A stretch of DNA of 64,000 bases, taken from contig NC_004545.1 in the NCBI RefSeq assembly GCF_000007725.1, positions 62,001 through 126,000 on the forward strand, given 5' to 3'. Positions 1 through 9,141 of this stretch are shown piece by piece; the stretch's first letter is position 1, and every line of letters starts with the position of its first letter. Position numbers and translations under genes: made by a program. The notes under the pieces were generated by a model. It saw only the letters and a program-made list of their open reading frames with translations. It made no database searches and was not told where the DNA came from. This DNA comes from Buchnera aphidicola str. Bp (Baizongia pistaciae) (GTDB lineage: Bacteria; Pseudomonadota; Gammaproteobacteria; Enterobacterales; Enterobacteriaceae).

Positions 1-116
1 TGAGTATTGTAATTTTTGCCAACTTTTTTTAGAGGTAAACGTGTATTTATTATATCTATAATATTAGTTTTAAATATTAATTCATTAATAAATTCTTTAG
101 GAATTAGACTAGGCAT
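1..116 (-). CDS. dnaG: DNA primase, 5' fragment (runs off the window)
   Basis: The reverse strand from the ATG at 114-116 reads into a 38-codon open frame that leaves the window. It begins [14 protein letters not shown] and continues with [19 protein letters not shown], the start of the DnaG zinc-binding domain. In the family this helix and the LKK-G-NY stretch come just before the first zinc ligand. DnaG makes the RNA primers for replication. It lies directly downstream of rpsU on the same strand, as in the enterobacterial rpsU-dnaG-rpoD macromolecular synthesis operon. The catalytic TOPRIM region is outside the window, so integrity cannot be judged. Confidence 0.85.
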   Translation of the reverse strand, partial: MPSLIPKEFINELIFKTNIIDIINTRLPLKKVGKNYNT

Positions 117-222
117 ATCGTTATACGTAGATGCGTAAGTATTTAAAAGATTTTGACCGTATTTAAACACGGCCAAATAGTTAATTTAAAAAAATTATTT
201 ATTAGTTTTTATTTTTAATAAA

Positions 223-438
223 TCAATATAATCGAATTCGTTTTAGATTTTCTCTTGACAGTTTTTTGGTTAATCGTTTTATTGCTGATGCTTTTGCACG
301 TTTTCGTTCTGTAGTTGGTTTTTCATAAAATTCTCTTCTTCGTATTTCTGACAAGATTCCTGCTTTTTCGCATGATCTCTTAAATCTTCGTAATGCTACA
401 TCAAAAGGTTCGTTGTCGCGTACTTTAATTATTGGCAT
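223..438 (-). CDS. rpsU: 30S ribosomal protein S21
   Basis: The product is 71 aa, the E. coli length, beginning [21 protein letters not shown] and ending KRIRLY. It is highly basic, with the [23 protein letters not shown] core of bS21, which binds near the 3' end of 16S rRNA and helps translation initiation. An in-frame ATG at 498 would add 20 unconserved residues. The start at 438 is chosen because it reproduces the family N-terminus exactly. It is followed about 100 nt downstream by dnaG on the same strand and is divergent from tsaD, as in E. coli. Confidence 0.97.
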   Translation of the reverse strand: MPIIKVRDNEPFDVALRRFKRSCEKAGILSEIRRREFYEKPTTERKRAKASAIKRLTKKLSRENLKRIRLY

Positions 439-605
439 ATAAGTTATCTTTTTTAGTTTAAAAGTATTATTATAATATATAAATAGATGTGTTATCAATG
501 TGTATTAATAGTTTGATAGTTTTTTTGAATGTTAAATAATTATTATACAAAAATTTTTTATTATGATATTTTAGTTGTAAATTTGTGTAAAGTTTGACAA
601 TAACA

Positions 606-1622
606 ATGACATGTATATTAGGTATTGAAACATCATGTGATGATACTTGTGTTGCAGTATATGATACTAATAATGGTGTTATATTTAATCAAGTATATAG
701 TCAGTCACAATTGTATAATTATTATGGTGGTATAGTTCCTGAGTTTTCAGCTCGAAAACATTTAGAAATATTAATAGTTTTATTAAAAAATATATTTAAA
801 AAAGGTAAAATATCAAAGAATTTGATTGATGCTGTTGCATATACAGCTGGTCCTGGGTTAGTTGGGTCATTATTAGTAGGAGCATCAGTTGGTACTGCAT
901 TAGCGTATTCTTTAAAAGTACCAGTAGTGTTGGTGAATCACATGGAAGCGCATCTTCTTACTCCTATGTTAGAAAATATTAAACCTACGTTCCCGTTTTT
1001 AGCATTATTGGTATCTGGAGGACATACTCAATTAATTAATGCTTTAGGGATTGGAGAATATGAACTATTAGGTGAAACACTTGATGATGCAGTTGGTGAA
1101 GCTTTTGATAAAGTAGCTCAAGCTTTAGGATTAGGTTATCCAGGCGGATCAAATTTGTCAAAGTTGGCTCGATCTGGTATTCCTGGTACGTTTAATTTCC
1201 CTAGACCTATGATTAATAATTCAAATTTAAACTTTAGTTTTTCTGGATTGAAAACTTTTGTTTTAAACATTATTCAAAAAAACAATAATGATTTTCAAAT
1301 TAAAGCTAACATTGCTAGAGAATTTGAGAATGCTGTTGTAGATTCATTAGTTATAAAATGCATAAGAGCGTTAAAGAAATTAAAATATACCACTTTAGTA
1401 GTTTCTGGAGGAGTTAGCAAAAATGATGTATTACGTATGCATATTAATAGAATAATTAAGCAATATAATTATAAGGTTTTTTATTCTCATCTAAAATATT
1501 GTTCTGATAATGCTGCTATGATAGCATATGTTGGCTCAATTCGTTACAAAAAATTTAAAAGTTTAAATTTAGAAATTAAAATTAACCCTAATTGGTCTAT
1601 TGTTGATTTAGCTAAAATATAA
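606..1622 (+). CDS. tsaD: tRNA N6-adenosine threonylcarbamoyltransferase
   Basis: The product is 338 aa (E. coli TsaD 337). With TsaB/E and TsaC it makes t6A37 in ANN-decoding tRNAs. The N-terminus MTCILGIETSCDDT carries the ASKHA nucleotide-binding signature. The metal-binding histidines are seen as HMEAH (H112 and H116), and SGGHTQL and the C-terminal SDNAAMIAYVG are intact. A TTG four codons upstream (594) is in frame, but the ATG at 606 matches the homologous start. It is divergent from rpsU, the conserved arrangement around the macromolecular synthesis operon, and nearly universally essential. Confidence 0.97.
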   Translation: MTCILGIETSCDDTCVAVYDTNNGVIFNQVYSQSQLYNYYGGIVPEFSARKHLEILIVLLKNIFKKGKISKNLIDAVAYTAGPGLVGSLLVGASVGTALAYSLKVPVVLVNHMEAHLLTPMLENIKPTFPFLALLVSGGHTQLINALGIGEYELLGETLDDAVGEAFDKVAQALGLGYPGGSNLSKLARSGIPGTFNFPRPMINNSNLNFSFSGLKTFVLNIIQKNNNDFQIKANIAREFENAVVDSLVIKCIRALKKLKYTTLVVSGGVSKNDVLRMHINRIIKQYNYKVFYSHLKYCSDNAAMIAYVGSIRYKKFKSLNLEIKINPNWSIVDLAKI

Positions 1623-1733
1623 ATATTATAAGTGTACTTTATTATGTAATAAAAATATTTTAAAATTATAATTTAAGTTATAAGTATAGATTTAATTTAA
1701 AATTATTTTAAAAGTTGAAATTTTTATTTATAA

Positions 1734-2369
1734 TTATCTTGAAATATATTGTATAAGGTCACGAATAGTGACAATGGTCATTTTTTTTAATTTAGAAAAT
1801 TTTATTATATCAGGTACTTTAGACATAGTCCCGTTTCTGTTTGTTAATTCGCATATTATTCCAGCAGGTTTAAACCCTGCTAAAGTAACAAATTCGATAG
1901 CAGCCTCTGTGTGTCCAATTCTACCTAGAATTCCATTCTTATGTGCTTGTAGTGGAAAAATATGACCAGGTCGATTTAAATCACTAGGTTTAGCATTATC
2001 ATTAATAGCTGCACGTATAGTTGTTAATCTATCTTTAGCAGATACGCCTGTAGATATACCTTCGGCAGCTTCTATTGTAACAGTAAAATTAGTGCCAAAT
2101 TTGCTAGTGTTATTTTGTACCATCATAGGTAATTTTAATTGTTTTCTTTTTGATTCAGTGATACATAAGCATACGATTCCACTTCCGTAACGAATGGTTA
2201 ATGCCATTTGTTCTGTAGTCATTGTTTCTCCTGAGAAAATTAAGTCACCTTCGTTTTCTCTATCTTCGTTGTCTAATACAATAATTCCATGACCGTATCT
2301 CAATGCGCTAATAGCATTTTTAACACGAGTTTTTGGCGTTCCAAATTGATCAAGTAAATTTTGCGTCAT
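1734..2369 (-). CDS. ribB: 3,4-dihydroxy-2-butanone 4-phosphate synthase
   Basis: The product is 211 aa (E. coli 217). RibB converts ribulose 5-phosphate to the four-carbon precursor of riboflavin. Visible motifs are [14 protein letters not shown] (acidic Mg2+-binding loop, near residue 30), [16 protein letters not shown] and GHTEAA with catalytic His and Glu. The start at 2369 ([12 protein letters not shown]) matches the family; an upstream ATG at 2438 would add 23 lysine-rich residues without homology. It stands alone, convergent with tsaD and divergent from cca. The FMN riboswitch found upstream of enterobacterial ribB is not recognisable here. ribE lies 54 kb away in the window. Confidence 0.97.
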   Translation of the reverse strand: MTQNLLDQFGTPKTRVKNAISALRYGHGIIVLDNEDRENEGDLIFSGETMTTEQMALTIRYGSGIVCLCITESKRKQLKLPMMVQNNTSKFGTNFTVTIEAAEGISTGVSAKDRLTTIRAAINDNAKPSDLNRPGHIFPLQAHKNGILGRIGHTEAAIEFVTLAGFKPAGIICELTNRNGTMSKVPDIIKFSKLKKMTIVTIRDLIQYISR

Positions 2370-2716
2370 ATTATAAACCTTAATTTTAGATAATTTATTG
2401 TATTTTTTTAATATTTTAAATTTAGTACGAGATAACATTTAATTATATATTTAATTCGATTTGAATAATAACACAACTTTAGATTAAATAATATTTTCAT
2501 GTTCCTGATTAGCATAGAATAAATTATCAGGTAAATATAAAGTTTTTATAAATTATGTTTTTATATAAAAGATAGGTTTAGTTTTATGTTTTATAATTGT
2601 TAATATACAAATAATGTGAATGTATTTGTTACTTAATGATATAAGTATAGTTTTTGGTATTAACGTTGTTTTTCATGTTGATGTATTTTATTAATTTTTA
2701 TCAGGAATAATAGCAT
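2370..2716. other. Intergenic region between divergent ribB and cca
   Basis: This is 347 nt of AT-rich sequence with no gene. It should hold both promoters, but no strong consensus pair is seen. One weak hairpin (CCTGAT at 2504-2509 with ATCAGG at 2526-2531, 16-nt loop) lies upstream of ribB. None of the conserved blocks of an RFN/FMN element are found on the ribB strand. Confidence 0.5.
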
Positions 2717-3976
2717 ATGAAAGTATATTTAGTAGGAGGAGCAATTAGAAACAAATTTTTAAATTTACCTGTTCAAGATAGAGATTGGGTTGTAGTTGGT
2801 GCTACTCCTGAAATTTTGTTAAGTTTAAAATTTAAGCAAGTAGGTAAAGGTTTTCCAGTATTTTTGCATCCGTATAGCAAGGAAGAATATTCGTTAGCGA
2901 GAGTTGATCGAAAAATAGGTGTAGGACATACAGGTTTTTCGTTTGATTATTCTAATAAAGTTACTTTAAAAGAAGATTTAATGAGAAGAGATTTAACTAT
3001 AAATGCTATAGCTCAGGATAATAATGGAAATTATATTGATCCTTTTAAAGGTATACGAGACATAAAAAATCGTATATTGCGGCATGTTTCGCCAGCATTT
3101 AGCGAAGATCCTTTAAGAGTTCTTAGAATAGCAAGATTTTGTGCATTGTTTCATCATTTAGGGTTTAGAATTGCAACAGAAACTATGAAAATTATGTCTA
3201 TTGTTGTGAAAAACAATGAGTTGTTAAATTTGACTAGAGATAGAGTATGGAAAGAGACTGAAAAAGCATTTAATACGGATAATCCTCATGTTTATTTTCA
3301 AGTATTGAAAAATTGTAATGCTTTATCAGTTATATTTCCTGAAATTAATTTAGTTTATCAACGTCAATATTATTGTATTGATAATATGTATCATAATTTT
3401 TATGATACCTTTGACATTTTTATGGGTTTAGCTGAACTTTCTAAAATTAGTAGAGATATAGATATTCGTTTTTCATATTTATTTTTTTGTATTAATCGAA
3501 TGTTATTCATTGATACTAGTTCGTATATATTAGTTATTAATCAAAAAGAATTAGTTAGATATTTTAAAGCGTTGTGTCAGCGATTTTGTATTCCTGCTTA
3601 TATAAAAAATGTATCTATTTGTTTTTCTAGATTTTATAAATTTTTGAGTGTAATTCATTATCAATCTTCAAAAGATATTATAATGTTTTTTTATATAATT
3701 GATGCATGGAGAAAACCTTATATGATAAGAAAATTATCGGTTTTAAATAATTTTTGTGTGAGTAGAAATGCATATTTTAAAAATATAACTTGTCAACAGT
3801 ATCCAAGAAATTTTTTAAAATATGCTTTCAATGTTGCTAATAAAATATCTATTAAACCTATTTTAAAAATGGGGTTTTCAGGTTTACAAATTAAATATGA
3901 ATTAATTCGTTTAAGAATTAATGCTATAGAAAATTGGAGACAGAATATTACGGTATATAAAAAGTGTTGTTTTTAA
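2717..3976 (+). CDS. cca: CCA-adding tRNA nucleotidyltransferase
   Basis: The product is 419 aa (E. coli 412). Cca adds or repairs the 3' CCA of tRNAs. The catalytic head is clear: VGGAIRNKFLNLPVQDRDW, with the two metal-binding aspartates in DRD, then LMRRDLTINAIAQD and DPLRVLRIARF. The invariant aspartate of the GGxxRD motif is Asn here. The C-terminal half aligns by RVWKETEKAF, VFPEIN-like and DAWRKP blocks, but the HD phosphohydrolase motif (CHDLGKG in E. coli) is replaced by FFCINRML and the following HHGHG block is absent. CCA addition is likely retained while phosphodiesterase activity is probably lost. Three of four tRNA genes here lack encoded CCA, so the enzyme is needed. The 3' end overlaps uppP by 4 nt tail to tail. 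Confidence 0.95.
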   Translation: MKVYLVGGAIRNKFLNLPVQDRDWVVVGATPEILLSLKFKQVGKGFPVFLHPYSKEEYSLARVDRKIGVGHTGFSFDYSNKVTLKEDLMRRDLTINAIAQDNNGNYIDPFKGIRDIKNRILRHVSPAFSEDPLRVLRIARFCALFHHLGFRIATETMKIMSIVVKNNELLNLTRDRVWKETEKAFNTDNPHVYFQVLKNCNALSVIFPEINLVYQRQYYCIDNMYHNFYDTFDIFMGLAELSKISRDIDIRFSYLFFCINRMLFIDTSSYILVINQKELVRYFKALCQRFCIPAYIKNVSICFSRFYKFLSVIHYQSSKDIIMFFYIIDAWRKPYMIRKLSVLNNFCVSRNAYFKNITCQQYPRNFLKYAFNVANKISIKPILKMGFSGLQIKYELIRLRINAIENWRQNITVYKKCCF

Positions 3977-4779
3977 TGCATGAAAAATAAATAGATTATT
4001 ATAGATAGTATTGATCTGTAAATTATAAATGGAATTAATGAACAGTTTTTCATTGTGTTTAAACATCTTTTAATAACAATATTTGAGGTGATAAATGCAG
4101 ATAAAAATCCTGAAAATAGCATTGGTATGTTATTTATAGATATGTCGTAAAAGTTGTTTATAACATCTAAAACACTTGCTCCAAAAAAAATAGGAACAGA
4201 TAATATGAATGAAAATTCTACTGATTTTGATTGTTTTAATCCAGATAATATTCCTGCAGAAATTGTTGCACAAGATCTAGAAAATCCCGGCCATAATGCT
4301 AGGCATTGAAATATTCCGATAATTAATATTTGTGGTGTTTCTATATTTTTGTTAGAACTAATTTTAGTTTTTGAAATTTCAGTTAATATTAATAAGATTG
4401 TACCAAATATTAATGCATATATTATGCTATAAAAATTAGACAAATATTTAATATATTGATATATGCATAGTCCTATAAATATAATTGGGATATTTCCTAA
4501 AATAATATGATGATATATCAGATCATTTTTTTTGGTAATTTGTTTGCAGATAAAAATTTGTTCCAAAAATATAACAAATTTTTCTTTAAAATGTAATAAA
4601 ATTGATAATGCAGCTCCGGTTTGAATAATTGTGTTTAGTATTTTAATTTCGTTGTTTTTCATTTCAAGGATGTTAGTAAATATTAGTAAGTGTCCTGAAG
4701 ATGAAATAGGAAAAAATTCTGTAATACCTTCGACAATTCCAAGAATGATAGCATTAAATATATTAGTAGTCATAGTCAT
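3973..4779 (-). CDS. uppP: Undecaprenyl-diphosphatase
   Basis: The product is 268 aa (E. coli 273). This multi-spanning membrane enzyme (BacA) dephosphorylates undecaprenyl diphosphate to recycle the lipid carrier for peptidoglycan. The catalytic motif is intact: EGITEFFPISSSGH (two Glu and the His) near residue 20, plus PGFSRSCATISAGI with the key Arg near residue 165. Several hydrophobic helices follow. The start may be the ATG at 4779 or the one at 4773 two codons later. It is convergent with cca. Retention implies that a peptidoglycan cycle still operates. Confidence 0.95.
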   Translation of the reverse strand: MTMTTNIFNAIILGIVEGITEFFPISSSGHLLIFTNILEMKNNEIKILNTIIQTGAALSILLHFKEKFVIFLEQIFICKQITKKNDLIYHHIILGNIPIIFIGLCIYQYIKYLSNFYSIIYALIFGTILLILTEISKTKISSNKNIETPQILIIGIFQCLALWPGFSRSCATISAGILSGLKQSKSVEFSFILSVPIFFGASVLDVINNFYDISINNIPMLFSGFLSAFITSNIVIKRCLNTMKNCSLIPFIIYRSILSIIIYLFFMH

Positions 4780-4857
4780 GTATGATATTTATGTTTTAGA
4801 TATAATTAAATGTTTTTGAGTATTTATTTTTTGTAAATAGTTTTTTTAAGGTATTAA

Positions 4858-4895
4858 ATAGGCAAAACGGAAGATAAATAAGCCGTTTCACCTAT
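4858..4895 (-). terminator. Probable terminator of the ptsHI-crr operon
   Basis: Just downstream of crr, arms 4858-4870 and 4883-4895 form a 13-bp stem with a 12-nt loop. Two of the pairs (4864/4889 and 4863/4890) are G-U only in the minus-strand RNA and mismatches in the plus-strand RNA. The structure therefore belongs to the crr transcript. The downstream U-tract is poor, so termination efficiency is uncertain. Confidence 0.65.
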
Positions 4896-4904
4896 ATAGC
4901 ATAT

Positions 4905-5411
4905 TTATTTTTGTACAGAAAAAATTACAGTTTTTCCAGCTATAACTGATCCAGTGTTTTTAGTGATTTTTTTAAATTTATCTATATTAGATATGATTAC
5001 AGGTGTTAATGTAGATTTTACTAATTTTTTTAAAAAGGGTAAATCTATAAAAATGATTGGATCTCCTATTTTAACGGCGATGTTTTCTTCAGAGATTTTT
5101 TTAAAACCTCTACCCTTCAATTTTACTGTATCTATTCCAAAATGTACAAATAGTTCAATATCATCATCTGATTTTATTGAAAATGCATGTAATGTTTCAA
5201 ATATTCGTCCAATTGTGCCATTTATAGGTGCTAGTAATATATTACTATTTGGTGATATAGCAATTCCATCACCTACTATTTTGTTTGAAAAAACTTCGTC
5301 AGGAACAGATTCTATTTCAACAATGTCCCCGGAAATTGGAGCAAAAATGTTAATTACATTATGAGATGATAAATTGTTTTTATTTTTAAAGAAATTAGAA
5401 AAAAATTTCAT
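4905..5411 (-). CDS. crr: Glucose-specific PTS enzyme IIA
   Basis: The product is 168 aa (E. coli 169). EIIA-Glc is the cytosolic protein that takes phosphate from HPr and passes it to EIIBC-Glc. H75 (ETLHAFSI) and the phosphorylated H90 ([11 protein letters not shown]) fall at exactly the E. coli positions. It starts 8 nt after ptsI with GAGGAAATAATG as ribosome binding site and start, so it is translated as the last gene of ptsH-ptsI-crr. In a symbiont without broad catabolite control its main role is probably sugar uptake (inference). Confidence 0.97.
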   Translation of the reverse strand: MKFFSNFFKNKNNLSSHNVINIFAPISGDIVEIESVPDEVFSNKIVGDGIAISPNSNILLAPINGTIGRIFETLHAFSIKSDDDIELFVHFGIDTVKLKGRGFKKISEENIAVKIGDPIIFIDLPFLKKLVKSTLTPVIISNIDKFKKITKNTGSVIAGKTVIFSVQK

Positions 5412-5419
5412 TATTTCCT

Positions 5420-7150
5420 CTATTTATTTTTATTATTAATATTAATAAATGTATTGATCGTATTATTAACTTCATTATAAGTTGGTTGTAAAAGTACTTT
5501 TTTTGCTAATTTTTTTACATCTAAAAAAGTGGATTCTCGAATTATTTTTTTTATTTTTGGTATTGTAGCTGCGCTCATGCTAAATTCGTCTAATCCCATT
5601 CCTAATAATAATAATGTAGCTTTTTCATCTCCAGCTAATTCTCCGCACATGCCAGTCCATTTACCTACTTTGTGTGAAGCATTAATTACTTGTTGAATAA
5701 GACTTAGAACAGAAGGGCTCATTGGGTTATATAGATGTGAAATCAAATCGTTTCCTCGATCTACAGCTAAAGTATATTGGGTTAAATCATTACTGCCAAT
5801 ACTAAAAAAATCAACTTCTTGAGCTAAGTGATGTGCAATTATAGCTGATGCAGGAGTTTCTATCATAATTCCTACTTCTATTTTTGCATTAAATGGTATT
5901 TTTTGATGATGTAATAATTGTTTTAATTTTTCTAACTCGTATTGAAGAGTGCGAACTTCTTCAACTGAAATAATCATTGGAAACATAATTCGTAATTTTC
6001 CAAAAGCAGATGCTCTCAATATCGCTTTTAATTGTGCATGTAAAATTTCTTTTCTATCTATGGCTATTCGAATAGCTCTCCATCCTAAAAAAGGGTTTTC
6101 TTCTTTAGGAATATTCATATACGAAATATTTTTATCACCACCGACATCCATAGTTCTTATGATAATAGATTTATTTTTCATTTCTTCAGCAATGGTTTTA
6201 TATGTATTGAATTGTTCTTCTTCAGAAGGTAAATAGTTTCTATTCATAAATAAAAATTCTGTTCGATATAATCCTATACATTCAGCTCCATATTTTTTAG
6301 CGTTGTTAATATCTTGGATAGTGCTGATATTGGCCCCGATTTCTACTTTATGTTTATCTTTAGTGATAGCATATAAATTTTTTGATTCTATTAAAAGTTT
6401 TTTTTCTGATTCGTATTTTTTCTTTTTTTGTTTAATTCTGTGAATTTCTTCTAGAGAAGGATTGATAGATATTTTATTATTAATACTATCTAATATAATA
6501 AAGTCATCATTTTTTGCTTTTTCTGTTATATTTTTAGTTCCGACGATAGCTGGTAGTTCTAATGATCGTGCAATAATAGAAGTGTGTGATGTTTGTCCAC
6601 CCAAGTCAGTAATAAATCCTAGTACTTTTTTTAAATTTATTTGTGCTGTTTCTGAAGGAGTTAAATCTCGAGCGATTAAAATTACTGGATTTTTTATATT
6701 GTTTAAATCTTTAATATCTATGTTTAATATGTTTTTTAGTAATCTATTACCAATGTCTTGAATATCTATAGCTCTGTTTTTTAGATATTCGTCATTTAGT
6801 TGTTCCAATGTTTTAGCGTGTTCTTCAATAATAATTTTTGTAGCGTATTCAGAAGAAATATTCCTATCTTGAATGAGTGAAATTATTTTTTGTTGAAATT
6901 CATCGTCTTCAAGTAGCATAATATGTCCTTCGAAAATATTAGATTGCGTATTTTCAAATTTTTGTTGTGTTTTATTTTTTATTTCTTGGAGTTGACAGAT
7001 AGTTTTATTTTTTCCGTTAATAAATTTTTTAACTTCTTGATGAATATCTTGATTTGAAATTTTTTTGTAATTTATGGAAAGTATTTCGTTTTTAAGTAAT
7101 AGAGCTTTTCCAAAGGTTATACCTGGTGACGCTAGAATGCCTGAAATCAT
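5420..7150 (-). CDS. ptsI: PTS enzyme I (phosphoenolpyruvate-protein phosphotransferase)
   Basis: The product is 576 aa (E. coli 575). Enzyme I moves phosphate from PEP to HPr, the entry step of PTS sugar import. The phosphorylated histidine lies in [18 protein letters not shown] as H189, the E. coli position. The C-terminal PEP-binding barrel has [18 protein letters not shown], the [16 protein letters not shown] stretch and catalytic Cys in [10 protein letters not shown] good Shine-Dalgarno (AGAGG) precedes the ATG. It is the middle gene of the operon, separated from ptsH by an unusually long 174-nt spacer carrying hairpins. Confidence 0.97.
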   Translation of the reverse strand: MISGILASPGITFGKALLLKNEILSINYKKISNQDIHQEVKKFINGKNKTICQLQEIKNKTQQKFENTQSNIFEGHIMLLEDDEFQQKIISLIQDRNISSEYATKIIIEEHAKTLEQLNDEYLKNRAIDIQDIGNRLLKNILNIDIKDLNNIKNPVILIARDLTPSETAQINLKKVLGFITDLGGQTSHTSIIARSLELPAIVGTKNITEKAKNDDFIILDSINNKISINPSLEEIHRIKQKKKKYESEKKLLIESKNLYAITKDKHKVEIGANISTIQDINNAKKYGAECIGLYRTEFLFMNRNYLPSEEEQFNTYKTIAEEMKNKSIIIRTMDVGGDKNISYMNIPKEENPFLGWRAIRIAIDRKEILHAQLKAILRASAFGKLRIMFPMIISVEEVRTLQYELEKLKQLLHHQKIPFNAKIEVGIMIETPASAIIAHHLAQEVDFFSIGSNDLTQYTLAVDRGNDLISHLYNPMSPSVLSLIQQVINASHKVGKWTGMCGELAGDEKATLLLLGMGLDEFSMSAATIPKIKKIIRESTFLDVKKLAKKVLLQPTYNEVNNTINTFININNKNK

Positions 7151-7244
7151 AATAAAACCTCTAAAATAGAATAAGTAGTTGAATCATTTAGTTACAACAA
7201 TTTTTGTTTTATCCAGAGACATTTCCGGATAGATAGAACATATT

Positions 7245-7275
7245 CCGGAAGTAATATTTTTTGAATTACTTCCGG
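7245..7275. promoter_or_regulatory. Perfect 11-bp GC-rich hairpin between ptsH and ptsI
   Basis: Arms 7245-7255 (CCGGAAGTAAT) and 7265-7275 pair perfectly around a 9-nt loop. The hexamer TTCCGG occurs three times nearby (7223, 7243, 7270), so alternative pairings are possible. It sits in the ptsH-ptsI spacer and is not followed by a clear U-run on either strand. A partial terminator, processing site or mRNA-stabilising structure between the two cistrons is possible. Confidence 0.5.
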
Positions 7276-7292
7276 TTAAGAAGTTTTTAATC

Positions 7293-7314
7293 TGTCTTTG
7301 TTTTTTTAAAGACA
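7293..7314. promoter_or_regulatory. Second hairpin directly after ptsH
   Basis: TGTCTTT (7293-7299) pairs with AAAGACA (7308-7314) around an 8-nt loop, 10 nt beyond the ptsH stop. On the ptsH strand the loop is A-rich. It precedes the larger 7245-7275 hairpin, so the ptsH transcript would carry two tandem stems before ptsI. Confidence 0.4.
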
Positions 7315-7324
7315 TGATATTTTT

Positions 7325-7582
7325 TTATTTAAGCGTTGTTAGAAATTTTGCTAAATCTTCAACTGCTACTTTTTCATCTATACCATGTGCTGATATTGTA
7401 ATTAAACTATTTTGTACTAATCCTAATGTTTGTAGTTTAAATAAACTTTTAGCGTTTGCAGATTTTCCATTAGAAATTATGTTAATTTCTGAAATAAATT
7501 TTTTTGCTTCCTTAACTAACAGTGCAGCAGGTCGAGTGTGTAATCCGTTAGGTGTTGTAATTTTAATGTCTCTCTGAAACAT
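7325..7582 (-). CDS. ptsH: Phosphocarrier protein HPr
   Basis: The product is 85 aa, the same length as E. coli HPr. It begins [20 protein letters not shown] with the phosphorylated H15 and contains [18 protein letters not shown] around the S46 site. It relays phosphate from enzyme I to EIIA-Glc. An in-frame ATG 11 codons upstream (7615) is rejected because the start at 7582 has GAGG close before it and matches the family. It is the first gene of ptsH-ptsI-crr. In E. coli cysK lies upstream; here there is only spacer. Confidence 0.97.
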   Translation of the reverse strand: MFQRDIKITTPNGLHTRPAALLVKEAKKFISEINIISNGKSANAKSLFKLQTLGLVQNSLITISAHGIDEKVAVEDLAKFLTTLK

Positions 7583-8566
7583 TTTTTCCTCTTTATTTAT
7601 ATTTTTGTGAAACATTTTATTAGTAGTACGTTTAGATTTTATGTATGAAAAGTATTAGTTTTGATTTTTTTACTGATTATTTTATGTATGATTAAAGATA
7701 TTTTTTATTTTAATGAAAAATTTTTAGAATAATTATCAAAATTTGATTATTTTAAAAAAATTAGTGTAGAGTTATATATTTTATAATAGATTAATACTCT
7801 TTGTTTTAAAAATAAAAATTAATATTGGGATAATATTTTGTTTACAAAAATTGTTTAATTATTGAATTTTTGTATTGAATGTTATGAAATTATTTTACAT
7901 TTAATTATAATTTCTTGTAGATGTTAAGGTGTCTTTTTTCTTTTTTGTTTTTAAGTTGTATTGTTATATTTTTATAGTAGTTTATAAATTCTGGTATTTG
8001 GTGATCATGTTGATAACGAGTTTGTGAATTAATAAGTTTTTTATTTTTTTAGTTTTGTAATAATTATATAGTTTAATTTTTGATTAACATTTTTATAAAT
8101 AAGATTTATAATAGTAAATAGTACGTTTTAATTTTTTGTAATTATTATTTTAAATTTTAAGTCTAGAAATGTTTTTATGTATTTTAGGATACAATGAATT
8201 TTAATGTCATTAATAACAAATATTGTTTGGATTGCTTGTTATAACTACGTTTTAAATTTAATAAGTAGTTTTTTACATTTTATATTATTTTTAATTAGTA
8301 ATTTTAAATTAATTAATTTTAGAAGTTTTTAATTTTTTGTAATATGTTTTTTTAGTGTATTTAGATAGTATGTGTTAATTTTGTTATTAAATTATATATT
8401 TTAAAGAGATATTAATTTTTACTAATAATTTTAGTTATTTTTATTATAGGTATGGATAACACTTTTATATTACATATTGTATTAGATATAATATGGTGTT
8501 TTTACATGTTATAATTAAGATTTATAAATATAATTTTAATTAAAAATAATTAGTGTTATTTTGTAT

Positions 8567-8632
8567 AAGTATTTTTTAGAACATTTTAGATAAGTTTTGA
8601 ACTATGTTATTTGAACAAAGTATTTTTTAGAA
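8567..8632. repeat. 15-nt direct repeat, two copies 51 nt apart
   Basis: AAGTATTTTTTAGAA occurs at 8567-8581 and again at 8618-8632 in the spacer upstream of ligA. Each copy is followed by ACATTT, directly in the first and after 7 nt in the second. It may be an old local duplication or chance in AT-rich DNA. Confidence 0.5.
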
Positions 8633-8639
8633 GTAGAGA

Positions 8640-8678
8640 ACATTTATATATAATAAATGTTGCATATTTTAATATGCA
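8640..8678. other. Two tandem perfect hairpins
   Basis: ACATTTA (8640-8646) pairs with TAAATGT (8654-8660). Immediately after it, TGCATATT (8661-8668) pairs with AATATGCA (8671-8678). They are back to back with no gap, in the spacer between the ptsH promoter side and ligA. Function is unknown. Confidence 0.4.
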
Positions 8679-9141
8679 GAATATATTTTTTTTGAAAGAA
8701 TTTTTTTTAAAAGTAGAACAATAGCATTGTAATTAAATAAATTATGTAATAAAAAATTTAAATATAAGTTGCATGTTGTTTATAATTTTATGCTTTATAA
8801 AATAACTTAGATATAATACATTATTAGCGTAATAATTAATTATATAATTAAAAAGCGTATTTTTATATTGTTTAGGTAAATAAATTTTAGGTAGTTAATA
8901 TGTTTTATTTTAGTATGGTAACAAAAGATATGACAGTAATTTTATAAATTCTATTTAATGGTATTATAGTTTTTTCAAGTTACCTGTTTTAAAGGTATTA
9001 AAAATAGTGTATTTTTGTGGTTATAATATACATTTATATGTATTTAATATATTTTTTTATAAAATTATAGTTTTGATTTATATAAACTTAAATTTAAAAA
9101 TATTTTAGGTATATAGAAAAATATTATTAATTGGAAGTTGT

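Larger units (their letters stand above)
7583..9141. other. 1.56 kb non-coding spacer at the former cysK-cysZ-zipA position
   Basis: No open frame with recognisable homology exists on either strand across 1559 nt, and the composition is extremely AT-rich. In E. coli the genes between ptsH and ligA are cysK, cysZ and zipA, so this looks like the residue of lost genes (inference from gene order). It contains a 15-nt direct repeat (8567-8581 and 8618-8632) and two tandem small hairpins (8640-8678). The ligA and ptsH promoters should also lie here. Confidence 0.7.

Noticed and set aside
594-605. TTG start and TTGACA hexamer just before tsaD
   Set aside because: The hexamer is 7 nt from the ATG, too close to act as its promoter, and the family N-terminus starts at ATG 606.
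1768-1965. 65-codon plus-strand frame inside ribB
   Set aside because: It is antisense to a fully conserved gene and has no family-like sequence.
5949-6761. Plus-strand frames opposite ptsI
   Set aside because: These are hydrophobic shadow frames antisense to a strongly conserved enzyme; no ribosome site or homology.
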